A DNA stretch of 64,000 bases from NCBI GenBank assembly GCA_928212115.1, contig CAKMRJ010001112.1, forward strand, positions 412,210,919 to 412,274,918, written 5' to 3'. The notes under the pieces are model-generated. The model saw only the letters and a list, made by a program, of their open reading frames with translations. It was not told where the DNA came from and ran no database searches. Each line of letters opens with the position of its first letter. Positions within the stretch are counted from its first letter, which is position 1. Positions 55,425 to 63,338 of the stretch are shown one piece after another. The stretch is from Lactuca virosa. Lineage: Eukaryota > Streptophyta > Magnoliopsida > Asterales > Asteraceae. Made by a program: the position numbers and the translations under genes.

Positions 55425-55615
55425 TGTATCCTGGTTATAGGATGGTTGCTATGTTAGTGATCTGTTAGATCAGTATCTTGGTTATAGGATTGTATTATGT
55501 TAGTGATCTGTTAGATTGGTATCCTAGTTATAGGATGGTTGCTATGTTAGTGATCGGTTAGATCAGTATCCTAGTTATAGGATGGTTGCCAAGTTAGTGA
55601 TCTGTTAGATCTGAT
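55425..55615. repeat. LTR tandem array (TAGTGATCTGTTAGATCR)
   Basis: About four units of TATCCTGGTTATAGGATGG / TTGCTATGTTAGTGATC / TGTTAGATC; the reverse complement of the arrays at 3015-3415. Confidence 0.85.
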
Positions 55616-55784
55616 GATCGCGGCAAGGCGAAGGCGTGATCGTGCACCTCCTAATATTTTCATGATTTGATTCTGGGGATACTTTGATGTTTAAACTATT
55701 TTGAAAACAAATTGTAATAAATTAATGGTTTTAAATGTTTTAAAAAAAGTTTTAAATTGACTTCAAATTTATGAGTGTCACAAG

Positions 55785-55798
55785 TTGGTATCAGAGGC
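55785..55798 (+). promoter_or_regulatory. PBS of Gypsy C
   Basis: GTTGGTATCAGAGGCTTGG starts 2 bp after the LTR end GTGTCACA. One change (GAGGC) from the usual GAGCC. Confidence 0.88.
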
Positions 55799-56426
55799 TT
55801 GGTTTGAGTGAATTGGAGGAAAAACTCGTGTGTCTCCAGTCTCAAACTGAGGACAAGATTTTTAAAATGATTTTTCAAATGGTTTTCAAAATACTAAAGG
55901 AGGATGCAAGTGTACGATCAGCCAGAGCCATTAAGTAGACCGCAAAATACCTTACGGATTATTTGATTTTGTGATATGTTAGAACATCATGCTAGTACTA
56001 GGCTAGGGATCTTCAGGAATTGCATGATAGAATTGCCTGATTATATGATGCCTGATAGCCTAGAGTTTTTCCTTATATGAAATTGACATCATTACTGTAG
56101 TTGCCTAGTGTATGCATCACGACTGTACATAATTAAGATCTTATAGCCTGAGAATGTTTGATTTGGCATTATTTCCTATTCTTGTTTGATGAAGGGCTTA
56201 GGGTAGGATGAGGTATTCGAAAGTCTATAGGGTCCAGCGTTATGTATAGCTAGCATACACTAGTGCTGCAGGGTTGGTGGAAGTTTCATGGATGGGTGAG
56301 TTATTTGGGTATCAGTCCGCTAGTTATGAGATACGTAGCTTTCCTCTAGCAGTGAGGATTGAGTGCACACCATGCTTATATATAGTGTTAGGGCGTTGTG
56401 ATGATACTTGAGGCAAATATGGGTAG
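55799..56426 (+). mobile_element. Gypsy C 5' leader
   Basis: No coding signal. It is collinear with the inner element's leader (16250-16860, opposite strand), for example CATGCTAGTACTAGGCTA and TTGCATGATAGAATTGCCTGA. Confidence 0.7.
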
Positions 56427-57433
56427 GTGTGGAAGGTAGTATGGGAACGTATTACTGAAAGCACAGGACCCATACGCGTAGCAAGGAAGTCACAACCCAT
56501 AGGTTTTGTTGGGAGTTGGTTCCCAAATTGTTATATGGAATATCTGATATCTTCCTGGTATATTTTCAGCATGGTGGTTACTCGACGATTTGTGATTGGA
56601 TCCGGGTCAGGATCAGGAGATGGCGGACAGGAGGCACCAGCAGTCCCCGAGACTATCGGCTATATGGGTCCAGACGAGATAAAAGCCAGGATTCGGGAGA
56701 TCCTACATGACGAGGTTGCTTTGATGTTCCGGTCTCAGTTGCTGGAGATGTTTGGGTCTATCAAGACCGCCATGATGCAATATTTTGATGAGCGTTACGC
56801 AACCCTCATGGAGACGACTGCCGCAACAGCTTCAGCAACTGTAACAACGGCAGAGGAGGAGCCAGTCAGGCATTCCAGTACCGGGACTTCGATAACCTGA
56901 AGACCCCGAATTTTGATGGGACTCAGGTCCCCATCAAAGCCATGAGGTGGCTATCTGACGTGTAAGGGTGTTTCTTCACATGTCATGTCCTACTAACCAG
57001 AAGGTCAGATGTGCCCTGAACCTGTTGAGGTCCGGGGCAAAGGACTGGTGGAGGTTGATGATTTGGGTATTACACTGATGATCAGAGAGTTGCGGTTACT
57101 TGGGAGCAGTTTAGGGATATGTTCCATGCTCGCTACATTCCACGAGTCGAGCGGGAGTGGTTAGCTCAGGAGTTCTTGGAGTTGATACAGGATGTTGAGA
57201 CGGTGACGTAGATCACCCGTATGTTCACTGAAAGGGCGATGTTCTGCCCGGAGTTTGCTTCCGAGCAGGCTCAGATGACACGTTATCTGAGCATTCTCAC
57301 GACTAACATCCGTCAGTTTGTTGCTACCCAACATTGCGATACGTTGTTGGATTTACAGGAGGCCGCTAGGCGGTGGGAGCTTGAGATTGAGATACAGCTG
57401 AGAGAGCAGAGGCAGGCCCCGGCGCAGTCATAA
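56427..57433 (+). pseudogene. Gypsy C gag
   Basis: The first frame 56427-56900 contains the probable start MVVTRR (56571), a Gly/Ser stretch, ARIREILHDEVALMFRSQLL and FGSIKTAMMQYFDERYA. After a frameshift comes the gag core: DNLKTPNFDGTQ (56890-56925), TWEQFRDMFHARYIPRVERE (57098-57160) and QEFLELIQDVETVT, then a TAG, then TRMFTERAMFCPEFASEQAQ and ATQHCDTLLDLQEAARRWEL to 57433. Matches Retrotrans_gag order. Several stops. Confidence 0.85.
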
Positions 57434-57481
57434 CCGGCGCCAAAGCAGTCTAAGACCGCTGATTCCAGGTCAGGAGGATAA

Positions 57482-57810
57482 CAGTGCTGCACTTGTGGCA
57501 AGTGCGGGAAGGGTCACTCGGGGGGTTTGTAGATCGAGCAGTATGTGCCGCAAATGCGACAAGGCGGGGAATTTTGTGAGGGATTATTGCCAGACATGCC
57601 CGGTCCAAGATATGAGGATCTGCTACCACTGCCATCAAGTTGGTCACGTGAAGCCCAACTGTCCACAGCTTGCTGCCAGGACGACACAGGTTCCAGCGCC
57701 GACTATACTAAAGATCACTGACGGGGGTCAGGGTAGAGCAGCGCCCCCAAGGGCCCATGGACGCTCTTTCCATCTTACATCAGAGGAGGCCAGGGCGGCA
57801 CCAGAAGTGG
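57482..57810 (+). pseudogene. Gypsy C gag zinc knuckles and linker
   Basis: 57495-57790 includes CRKCDKAGNFVRDY-C (one His replaced) and CYHCHQVGHVKPNCP, an intact CX2CX4HX4C knuckle. Pro/Ala-rich linker PAPTILKITDGGQG follows, then HLTSEEARAAPEVVTG at the start of protease. Confidence 0.85.
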
Positions 57811-58197
57811 TTACTGGTATGTTTCTATCCTTTATCTTACTGACTATATTTGTTTTGTGCTTATATGTGGTGTACCATGTTAGGTACATTCTTAGTGAAC
57901 TCCTTACCTGCTTTGGTATTATTCGAATCGGGGGCGAGTTGGTCGTTTGTCTCTCAGAAATTTAGTAGGGAGTTCGGTTTGCTAGTATGAGAACTAGAGT
58001 GTCCGTTGCGAGTCTATATCGCCAACGAACATGGGCTTTCCGCTTCTTCAGTCTATCGGGGTTGTGTGTTGGAGATCTTCGGGGTATCTTTCCCAATAGA
58101 CTTGATTCCAATTCCCATGGGGGAAGTGTGTGTGATCGTGGGTATGGATTGGCTTAGTCGCTTCGGTGCCATGATCGACTGCGAGGGTCAGTGAGTG
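57811..58197 (+). pseudogene. Gypsy C protease, interrupted by a 67-bp intron-like insert
   Basis: Protease text starts with VVTG, is interrupted at 57817-57883, then continues from 57884 with LVNSLPALVLFESGASWSFV (ESGA in place of DSGA) and VSQKFSREFGL; after a stop at 57987-57989, IPMGEVCVIVGMDWLSRFGA follows. Without the insert the frame around the active site would be continuous. Catalytic Asp changed to Glu, so activity is unlikely. Confidence 0.85.
57817..57883 (+). other. Intron-like 67-bp insertion in protease
   Basis: Begins GTATGTTTC, ends ACCATGTTAG, is T-rich (plant-intron-like) and contains TTACTGAC, a good plant branch-point word, at 57837-57844. The length is not a multiple of three and it splits a glycine codon. 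The outer Gypsy protease at 20646 has no insert at the matching place. GGTA occurs at both edges, so a small transposon-like or filler insertion is the alternative. Confidence 0.6.
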
Positions 58198-58830
58198 ATA
58201 GTTCGAGCCCCAAGTGGGGGAGAACTGATTGTCTACGGCGAGGGCAACAGATTGGGATCAGGGTTTTGTTCGGCTGCCAGGGCTCGGCAGTACATTCAAC
58301 ACGAGTATGCGGGTTATTTAGTGTATGTGGTGGATATGCGGGTCAGGGATCAGATTTCAGTTTTAGATGTTCAAGTAGTCAGGGAGTGACGTATTCCCGG
58401 AGGAGTTTCCCGGAGTGCCTCCGGAGAGGCAGGTCAAGTTTAGGATCGACCTAGTGCCAGGTGCGGACCCGATCGCCAAGGCGCCGTACCAAATGGCACC
58501 ACCAGAGATGCAGGAGTTGTCATCACAGCTGCAGGAACTGTTGCGCAAGCAGTTCATTCGTCCTAGCAGTTCTCTGTGAGGAGCGCCAATCCTCTTCGTC
58601 AGAAAGAAGGATGGTTCACACTGGATGTGCATTGACTACAGCGGTGTTGAAAAAGTTGACGGTGAAGAACCGTTATCCACTCCCGAGGATAGATGATCTT
58701 TTCGATCAGTTGCAGGGAGCATCTTTGTTTTCCAAGATAGACCTGAGGTCTGGGTACCATCAAGTCAGGGTTAGGGAAGAGGACGTGGAGAAGACCGTGT
58801 TTCTGGACTCGTTATGGACATTACGAGTTT
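58198..58830 (+). pseudogene. Gypsy C RT N-terminal half
   Basis: 58195-58389 encodes the segment between protease and RT (IVRAPSGGELIVYGEGNRLG, ARQYIQHEYAGYLVYV). In the following frames: FPEEFPGVPPERQV (58395-58440), a TGA at 58577-58579, then RKKDGSHWMCIDY (about 58600-58640), and in another frame FDQLQGASLFSKIDLRSGYH (58700-58760). At least three frameshifts. Confidence 0.85.
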
Positions 58831-59805
58831 GTGCTGATGCCGTTTGGGCTCACTAATGCGCCGACAATATTTATGGACCTGATGAATCGGGTTTGCAGAC
58901 CGATGCTCGACCGCTCGGTCGTCGTGTTTATAGACGATATCTTGGTGTACTCCAAGACTAGAGAGCAGCACGAGGAGCATCTTCGGGAGCTATTGGGAGT
59001 CTTAAGGCGAGAACGACTATATGCCAATTTCTCGAAGTGGGAGTTTTGGTTACGAGAGGTTCAGTTCCTCGGACATCTCGTTAACCAGGAGAGGATTTTG
59101 GTTGATCCGGCCAAAATCGAGGCGGTTATGCAGTGGGAGGTTCTGAAATCTCCCTCGGATATCAGGAGCTTCTTAGGATTGGCAGGGTACTACCGGAGAT
59201 TCATACAGGATTTCTCCAGGATTGCAGTACCCCTCACTCGTCTGATGAGGAAGGGGGTGGATTTCCAGTGCGGCCCCGAGCAGCAGAGGGTGTTTGAGAC
59301 CCTCAGACAGGAACTTTGCAAGGCGCCAGTCTTGACTCACCCGGAGGGAGTTGAGGATTTTGTAGTATTCTTTGATGCATCCATCACAGGACTGGGAGTG
59401 GTCCTCATGCAGAGAGGACGGGTGATAGCCTATGCATCACGACAGTTGAAACCGCACGAGATGAGATACCCTACTCATGATCTGGAGTTGGGAGCGGTGG
59501 TATTCGCTATCAAGATTTGGAGGCATTACCTCTATGGGGTCCGCTGTACCATATACACAGACCACAAGAGTGTGAGGCACATCATGGATCAGCCGAACCT
59601 GAACATGAGACAGCGCAAGTGGCTTGATGTGGTTAAGGATTATGACTGCGAGATCCTTTACCATCCTGGTAAAGCGAACATGGTTGCGGACGCTCTAAGC
59701 CACAAGACTGTTGGATCTTCTACTCCAGTGACGTGTATGAGGATAGCAGTGGATTCTCCAATTATGAGCCTAATCAGGGAAGCTCAGGTTGACGGTATTC
59801 GATAG
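58831..59805 (+). CDS. Gypsy C RT palm/thumb and RNase H, 324-codon intact stretch
   Basis: Longest open frame of the window. MLMPFGLTNAPTIFMDLMNR, then the catalytic VVFIDDILVYSKT (FIDD), WEFWLREVQFLGHLV and LGLAGYYRRFIQDFSRIAVP (RT), followed by RNase H: VVFFDASITGLGVVLMQRGR, YPTHDLELGAVVFAIKIWRH, YTDHKSVRHIMDQP and LYHPGKANMVADALSHK. RNase H acidic residues (FFDAS, DLELGAV, YTDHKS) are present. Upstream frames are broken, so this is only a fragment of pol. Confidence 0.93.
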   Translation: MLMPFGLTNAPTIFMDLMNRVCRPMLDRSVVVFIDDILVYSKTREQHEEHLRELLGVLRRERLYANFSKWEFWLREVQFLGHLVNQERILVDPAKIEAVMQWEVLKSPSDIRSFLGLAGYYRRFIQDFSRIAVPLTRLMRKGVDFQCGPEQQRVFETLRQELCKAPVLTHPEGVEDFVVFFDASITGLGVVLMQRGRVIAYASRQLKPHEMRYPTHDLELGAVVFAIKIWRHYLYGVRCTIYTDHKSVRHIMDQPNLNMRQRKWLDVVKDYDCEILYHPGKANMVADALSHKTVGSSTPVTCMRIAVDSPIMSLIREAQVDGIR

Positions 59806-59814
59806 GAGAATTGG

Positions 59815-60756
59815 AAGCTTGAGAGGATTAGGGGGGAGAACACCCGGTTTGTGCAGGATAGCCTGGGATTGTTGACCCGTTGTGCTCGGGTCTGGGTTAT
59901 GATGTCTGGTGGGGTCAGACAGGTTGTTCTGGAGGAGGCTCACAAGTCTCGCTTCTCTATTCACCCAGGGGCCACCAAGATGTACCGGGATTTGCGATTG
60001 AGTTACTGGTGGCCGTGCATGAAGCAAGAAATCGCTTGGTATGTGGAGAGGTGCTTGACCTGCAGGATGGTCAACGTCGAGCACTAGAGGCCGCATGGAA
60101 AGCTGTAGCCTCTAGAGATTCCCATGTGGAAATAGGAGCAGATCACGATGGACTTCATTACAAAATTGCCAAGAACAGAAAAGGGGTTCGACGCTATATG
60201 GGTCATCGTGGATCCATTTACCAAGAGTGCTCATCTTCTGCCCATTCGGGAGAGCTCATCGGCCGAGAAGCTGGCCGATGTGTATATACACGAGATTTTC
60301 ACTCGCCATGTGGTATAGGTCTCTATCATTTCAGACCGTGATGTTCGATTTACCTCTCGTTTTTGGCAGAAGTTCCACGAGGAGCTGGGCAGGCGGCTGC
60401 ACTTCAGTACAACCTATCATCCACGGACACACGGACATAGTGAGTGGACCATAAAGACTCTCGAGGATATTCTGAGAGCCTGCGTTATTGACTTCGGTGG
60501 GAGCTGGGACTCCTTCCTACCCCTTGCAGAGTTCTCCTATAACAACAACTTTCACTCCAAGATTGGTGCTCCACCTTATGAGTTGTTTTATGGACGGAGA
60601 TGCCGCACCCCAGTTTGTTGGGGCGAGGTTGGTCACAGGGTGATGGGTCAGACTGATGTAGTCCTGCAGACTACCGAGATGATTCAGCAGATCAGACAGC
60701 GATTGTAGACCACACAGAGTCGGCATAAGAGTTACGCCGACCGGCACCGATCTGAG
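59815..60756 (+). pseudogene. Gypsy C integrase
   Basis: 59851-60087 encodes the HHCC zinc domain (HKSRFSIHPGATKMYRDLRL, WYVERCLTCRMVNVEH). A TAG at 60085 follows. The core resumes in shifted frames: TMDFITKLPRTEKGFDAIWV-type text near 60145-60205, then YNNNFHSKIGAPPYELFYGR (60538-60597) after TIKTLEDILRACVIDFGGSW (60447-60510), with the catalytic Glu position intact as SEWT. TAG at 60706. Catalytic pieces present but not in one frame. Confidence 0.88.
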
Positions 60757-61212
60757 TTGGAGTTTCAGGTCGGTGACATGGTACTCCTGAAAGTCTCACC
60801 CTGGAAGGGTGTGATTTGCTTCAGGAAGAAGGGGAAGTTGGGTCCCCGATACATTGGGCCATTCAGGATCACTGCTAGGGTTGGCAAGGTGCCGTATAGA
60901 CTAAATCTCCCTGAGGAGCTTAGTCAGATCCACAACACTTTCCATGTTTCACAGTTGTGGAAGTGCATTCTAGATGAGGAGGCAGTAGTGTCATTAGATG
61001 ATATTCAGGTCGATGAGTGCCTGAATTACGTGGAGAGACCAGTGGCTATTCTTGAGAGGAAGGTGAAGGTTCTACGGAAAAAGGAAGTACCTTTGGTAAA
61101 GGTACATTGGCAGCATCGGAGGGGATCTGAGTGGACATAGGAGCAGGAGGCAGAGATGCGGGAGCATCACCCCGAGTTATTCACCACAGCAGACCTTAAG
61201 GACGAAGTCTAG
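60757..61212 (+). pseudogene. Gypsy C integrase C-terminus and chromodomain-like tail
   Basis: 60757-61140: FQVGDMVLLKVSPWKGVICF, RKKGKLGPRYIGPFRI, LPEELSQIHNTFHVSQLWKC, then YVERPVAILERKVKVLRKKE and PLVKVHWQHRRGSEWT. This is the GPY/F module followed by the chromodomain-type tail of plant Tekay/Del-like chromoviruses. A TAG at 61138-61140 replaces the expected Trp codon; related sequence continues to 61212. Confidence 0.85.
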
Positions 61213-61215
61213 TTC

Positions 61216-61229
61216 AAGTGGGGGAGAAT
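61216..61229 (+). other. Polypurine tract of Gypsy C
   Basis: AAGTGGGGGAGAAT ends immediately before the LTR start TGTAACACC. Confidence 0.9.
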
Positions 61230-61432
61230 TGTAACACCCCGACTCCCAGGTATAATTTTTAAAAGCTTTATATTCATTTTACTGAGGGAACTCGACGAGT
61301 TGGAGGCCCCAACTCGTCATGTCGAACCTTGTGGGCCCGTGTGGTTTATGACTCCTACTCGACGAGTCGGAGGACCCCGACTCGACGATTAGGGGTTCTG
61401 CATGGAAGCCCTAATTTTTAGGGTTTGCATCC

Positions 61433-61440
61433 TATTTAAA
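61433..61440 (+). promoter_or_regulatory. Putative TATA box, Gypsy C 3' LTR
   Basis: TATTTAAAGGACCTTAAGTCC; followed at once by the near-palindrome GGAC-CTTAA-GTCC shared with the inner element. Confidence 0.6.
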
Positions 61441-61984
61441 GGACCTTAAGTCCTTTCCTCCAGCCCCTTACCACTTTTTGACAGCCAGAAGGAACCCTAA
61501 TCAGTCTCAGCTTTGTTCTTGAGTGTTTGTGAGACTTAAATAGTGCTCTTGGTGTTTGTGAATAAGCTTGAAGTCTAAGGAGCTTGGAGAAAATAGAAAC
61601 TTTGGATCTGACTCTACTTCATCTTGGCATCATCTGGAAGTTAACAAGTCGTTACCTTGGCTTATCTTTAGCTAGATCTATTCTTGCATAGGTTTAGGGC
61701 CATTTTTAGCATATTTATGAGTCATTTCGGTAGTGGGCATGATCTAAAGTTGTAACTTCAGATCTGGACTCCTCTTGGTCCCTATAGTCATAAAGTTATC
61801 AGATTTAGCATGCATTGGCCCTTCTCTTTGGGTTAAACCTTTCCCTTAGCTTGGTTTTAGCATTTAGGACCATGCATGTACATAAAGTTTGCAACTTTAC
61901 GTGGAAACCATGCCCTAGGAGGTTAGATTTGCAATTTGGAGCTTTGGGGTAGCTTAAAAACGTTCGAATGAGAAATAGACGAAA

Positions 61985-62215
61985 GGGACTCGACGAGTTG
62001 CTTGGTCAACTCGACGAGTCGGATGAAGATAGCCTGTATTGGTTCTGCATGAACTCGACGAGTCAGTAAGAAGACTCGACGAGTTAGTTAGGGTTTTCCC
62101 GACATTTGGACCCCGCATGGACTCGGCGAGTTGTCTGGAAACTCGGCAAGTCAATTAGGGTTTTCATGATTTCCTGAGTTCTAAAGGAACTCGACGAGTT
62201 ACTAGCTACACTCGA
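61985..62215. repeat. ACTCG-A-CGAGT dyad cluster (Gypsy C 3' LTR)
   Basis: About nine words at 15-40 bp spacing, mostly exact ACTCGACGAGT or ACTCGGCGAGT. It lies downstream of the TATA box, so it would be transcribed into the 5' leader of the element RNA. Confidence 0.92.
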
Positions 62216-62764
62216 TGAGTTAGGTCAACATGGACTGTTGACTTTGACCGTTGACTCTAACTTTGACCAAGGGTTGACCAGTTGGACTTTGAGGGTATTT
62301 TTGTAATTTGGGATTCTGATGGACTTGGTTCGATGGTGGTTATAGGTGGTTGAGTTCGTGGCTATGATTCAGGAGCTTGATCTTATCACTACAGTTCGAC
62401 ATCGTGAGGTGAGTTCTTCTCACTATATCAACAGGGTCTAAGGAACCAAGGCCGACCCTTTATGATTTGTATCCTGGTTATAAGATGGTTGCTATGTTAG
62501 TGATCTGTTAGATCGGTATCTTGGTTCTAGGATTGTGCTATGTTAGTGATCTGTTAGATTGGTATCCTAGTTATAGGATGGTTGCTATGTTAGTGATCAG
62601 TTAGATCGTTATCCTGGTTATAGGATGGTTGCCATGTTAGTGATCTGTTAGATCTGTATGACTATCTGTACATGCTAGCTAGCATATGATATTTATGTGC
62701 ACATGTTTGTTTGATTGGGGGTTGGGTTGAGGCGGACATGCTTTGTTCTTAGGCCAACATACCC

Positions 62765-62935
62765 ATGACGAACCGGATAGACTGCAGACCCGGGAGGGCA
62801 TACTAGTCAGACCGAAGGCCCGGCGAGCGGTACGGATAGGCTGAAGGCCCGCGTCCAAACGTGTCGATGGCTTGGAGAGCGGTCCAGATAGACTGATGGC
62901 CTGTGAGGCGGTCCAGTCAGGCTGATGGCTCATTA
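62765..62935. repeat. GCGGTCCAGAYAGACTGAWGGCC repeats
   Basis: About five units of ~30-40 bp with cores GGATAGACTGCAGACC, GGATAGGCTGAAGGCC, CCAGATAGACTGATGGCC and CCAGTCAGGCTGATGGC. Confidence 0.8.
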
Positions 62936-63214
62936 TGCATGTTGTTGTTTATATGATATGGTTATATCTGTATGACGTTGGTATTTTAGGAGGAAATCAC
63001 TAAGCTTCGGGCTTACAGTTGTTGATTATGTTTCAGGTACTTCTGATGATCGCCGCAAGGCAAAGGCGTGATCGTGCACCTCCTTATATTTTCATGATTT
63101 GATTCTGGGGATACTCTGATGTTTAAACTATTTTGAAAACAAATTGTAATAACTTAATGGTTTTAAATGTTTTAAAAAAAGTTTTAAATTGGTTTGAAAT
63201 TTATTAGTGTTACA

Positions 63215-63338
63215 GTTTCCAAGTTTCTAGTAGGTTATAACTTAGCTTCTAGTTACTAAGTCTATAATGTGTCGTGCCTATATGTGCAACTAAGTTTATT
63301 CAAATCTGGAAATGTCTCAAATTTTGACGGTTGTCACA
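63215..63338 (-). mobile_element. Gypsy G LTR start fragment, minus strand
   Basis: Minus strand from 63338: TGTGACAACCGTCAAAATTTG. The rest of the LTR is interrupted by Gypsy C, which ends at 63214. Confidence 0.7.

Larger units (their letters stand above)
54346..55782 (+). repeat. Gypsy C 5' LTR, truncated and internally deleted
   Basis: Starts within TTTTGCATGGAAGCCC, corresponding to 61398 of the 3' LTR, so the first ~165 bp are lost. A ~390-bp stretch equivalent to 62656-63044 is missing at about 55612, with TCTG at the junction. Contains TATTTAAA (54384-54391), an ACTCGNCGAGT cluster (54955-55180) and the GGATGGTTGCTATGTTAGTGATC array. Confidence 0.88.
54346..63214 (+). mobile_element. 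Gypsy element C (chromovirus-type), plus strand
   Basis: 5' LTR 54346-55782 (front truncated, internal deletion), PBS 55785, gag, protease, RT, RNase H, integrase, C-terminal tail, purine tract 61216, 3' LTR 61230-63214. It is the most complete element in the window and has the domain order of Ty3/Gypsy. Every domain has at least one stop or frameshift. LTR words and gag match the inner element at 2510-19129, so C represents its autonomous lineage. Confidence 0.93.
61230..63214 (+). repeat. Gypsy C 3' LTR (1,985 bp)
   Basis: TGTAACACCCC...AGTGTTACA. Contains ACTCGACGAGT words at 61285-61400 and 61985-62215, TATTTAAA (61433-61440), the GATC array (62465-62660) and GCGGTCCAGAYAGAC repeats (62765-62935). 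About 95% like the 5' LTR by eye. Confidence 0.92.
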
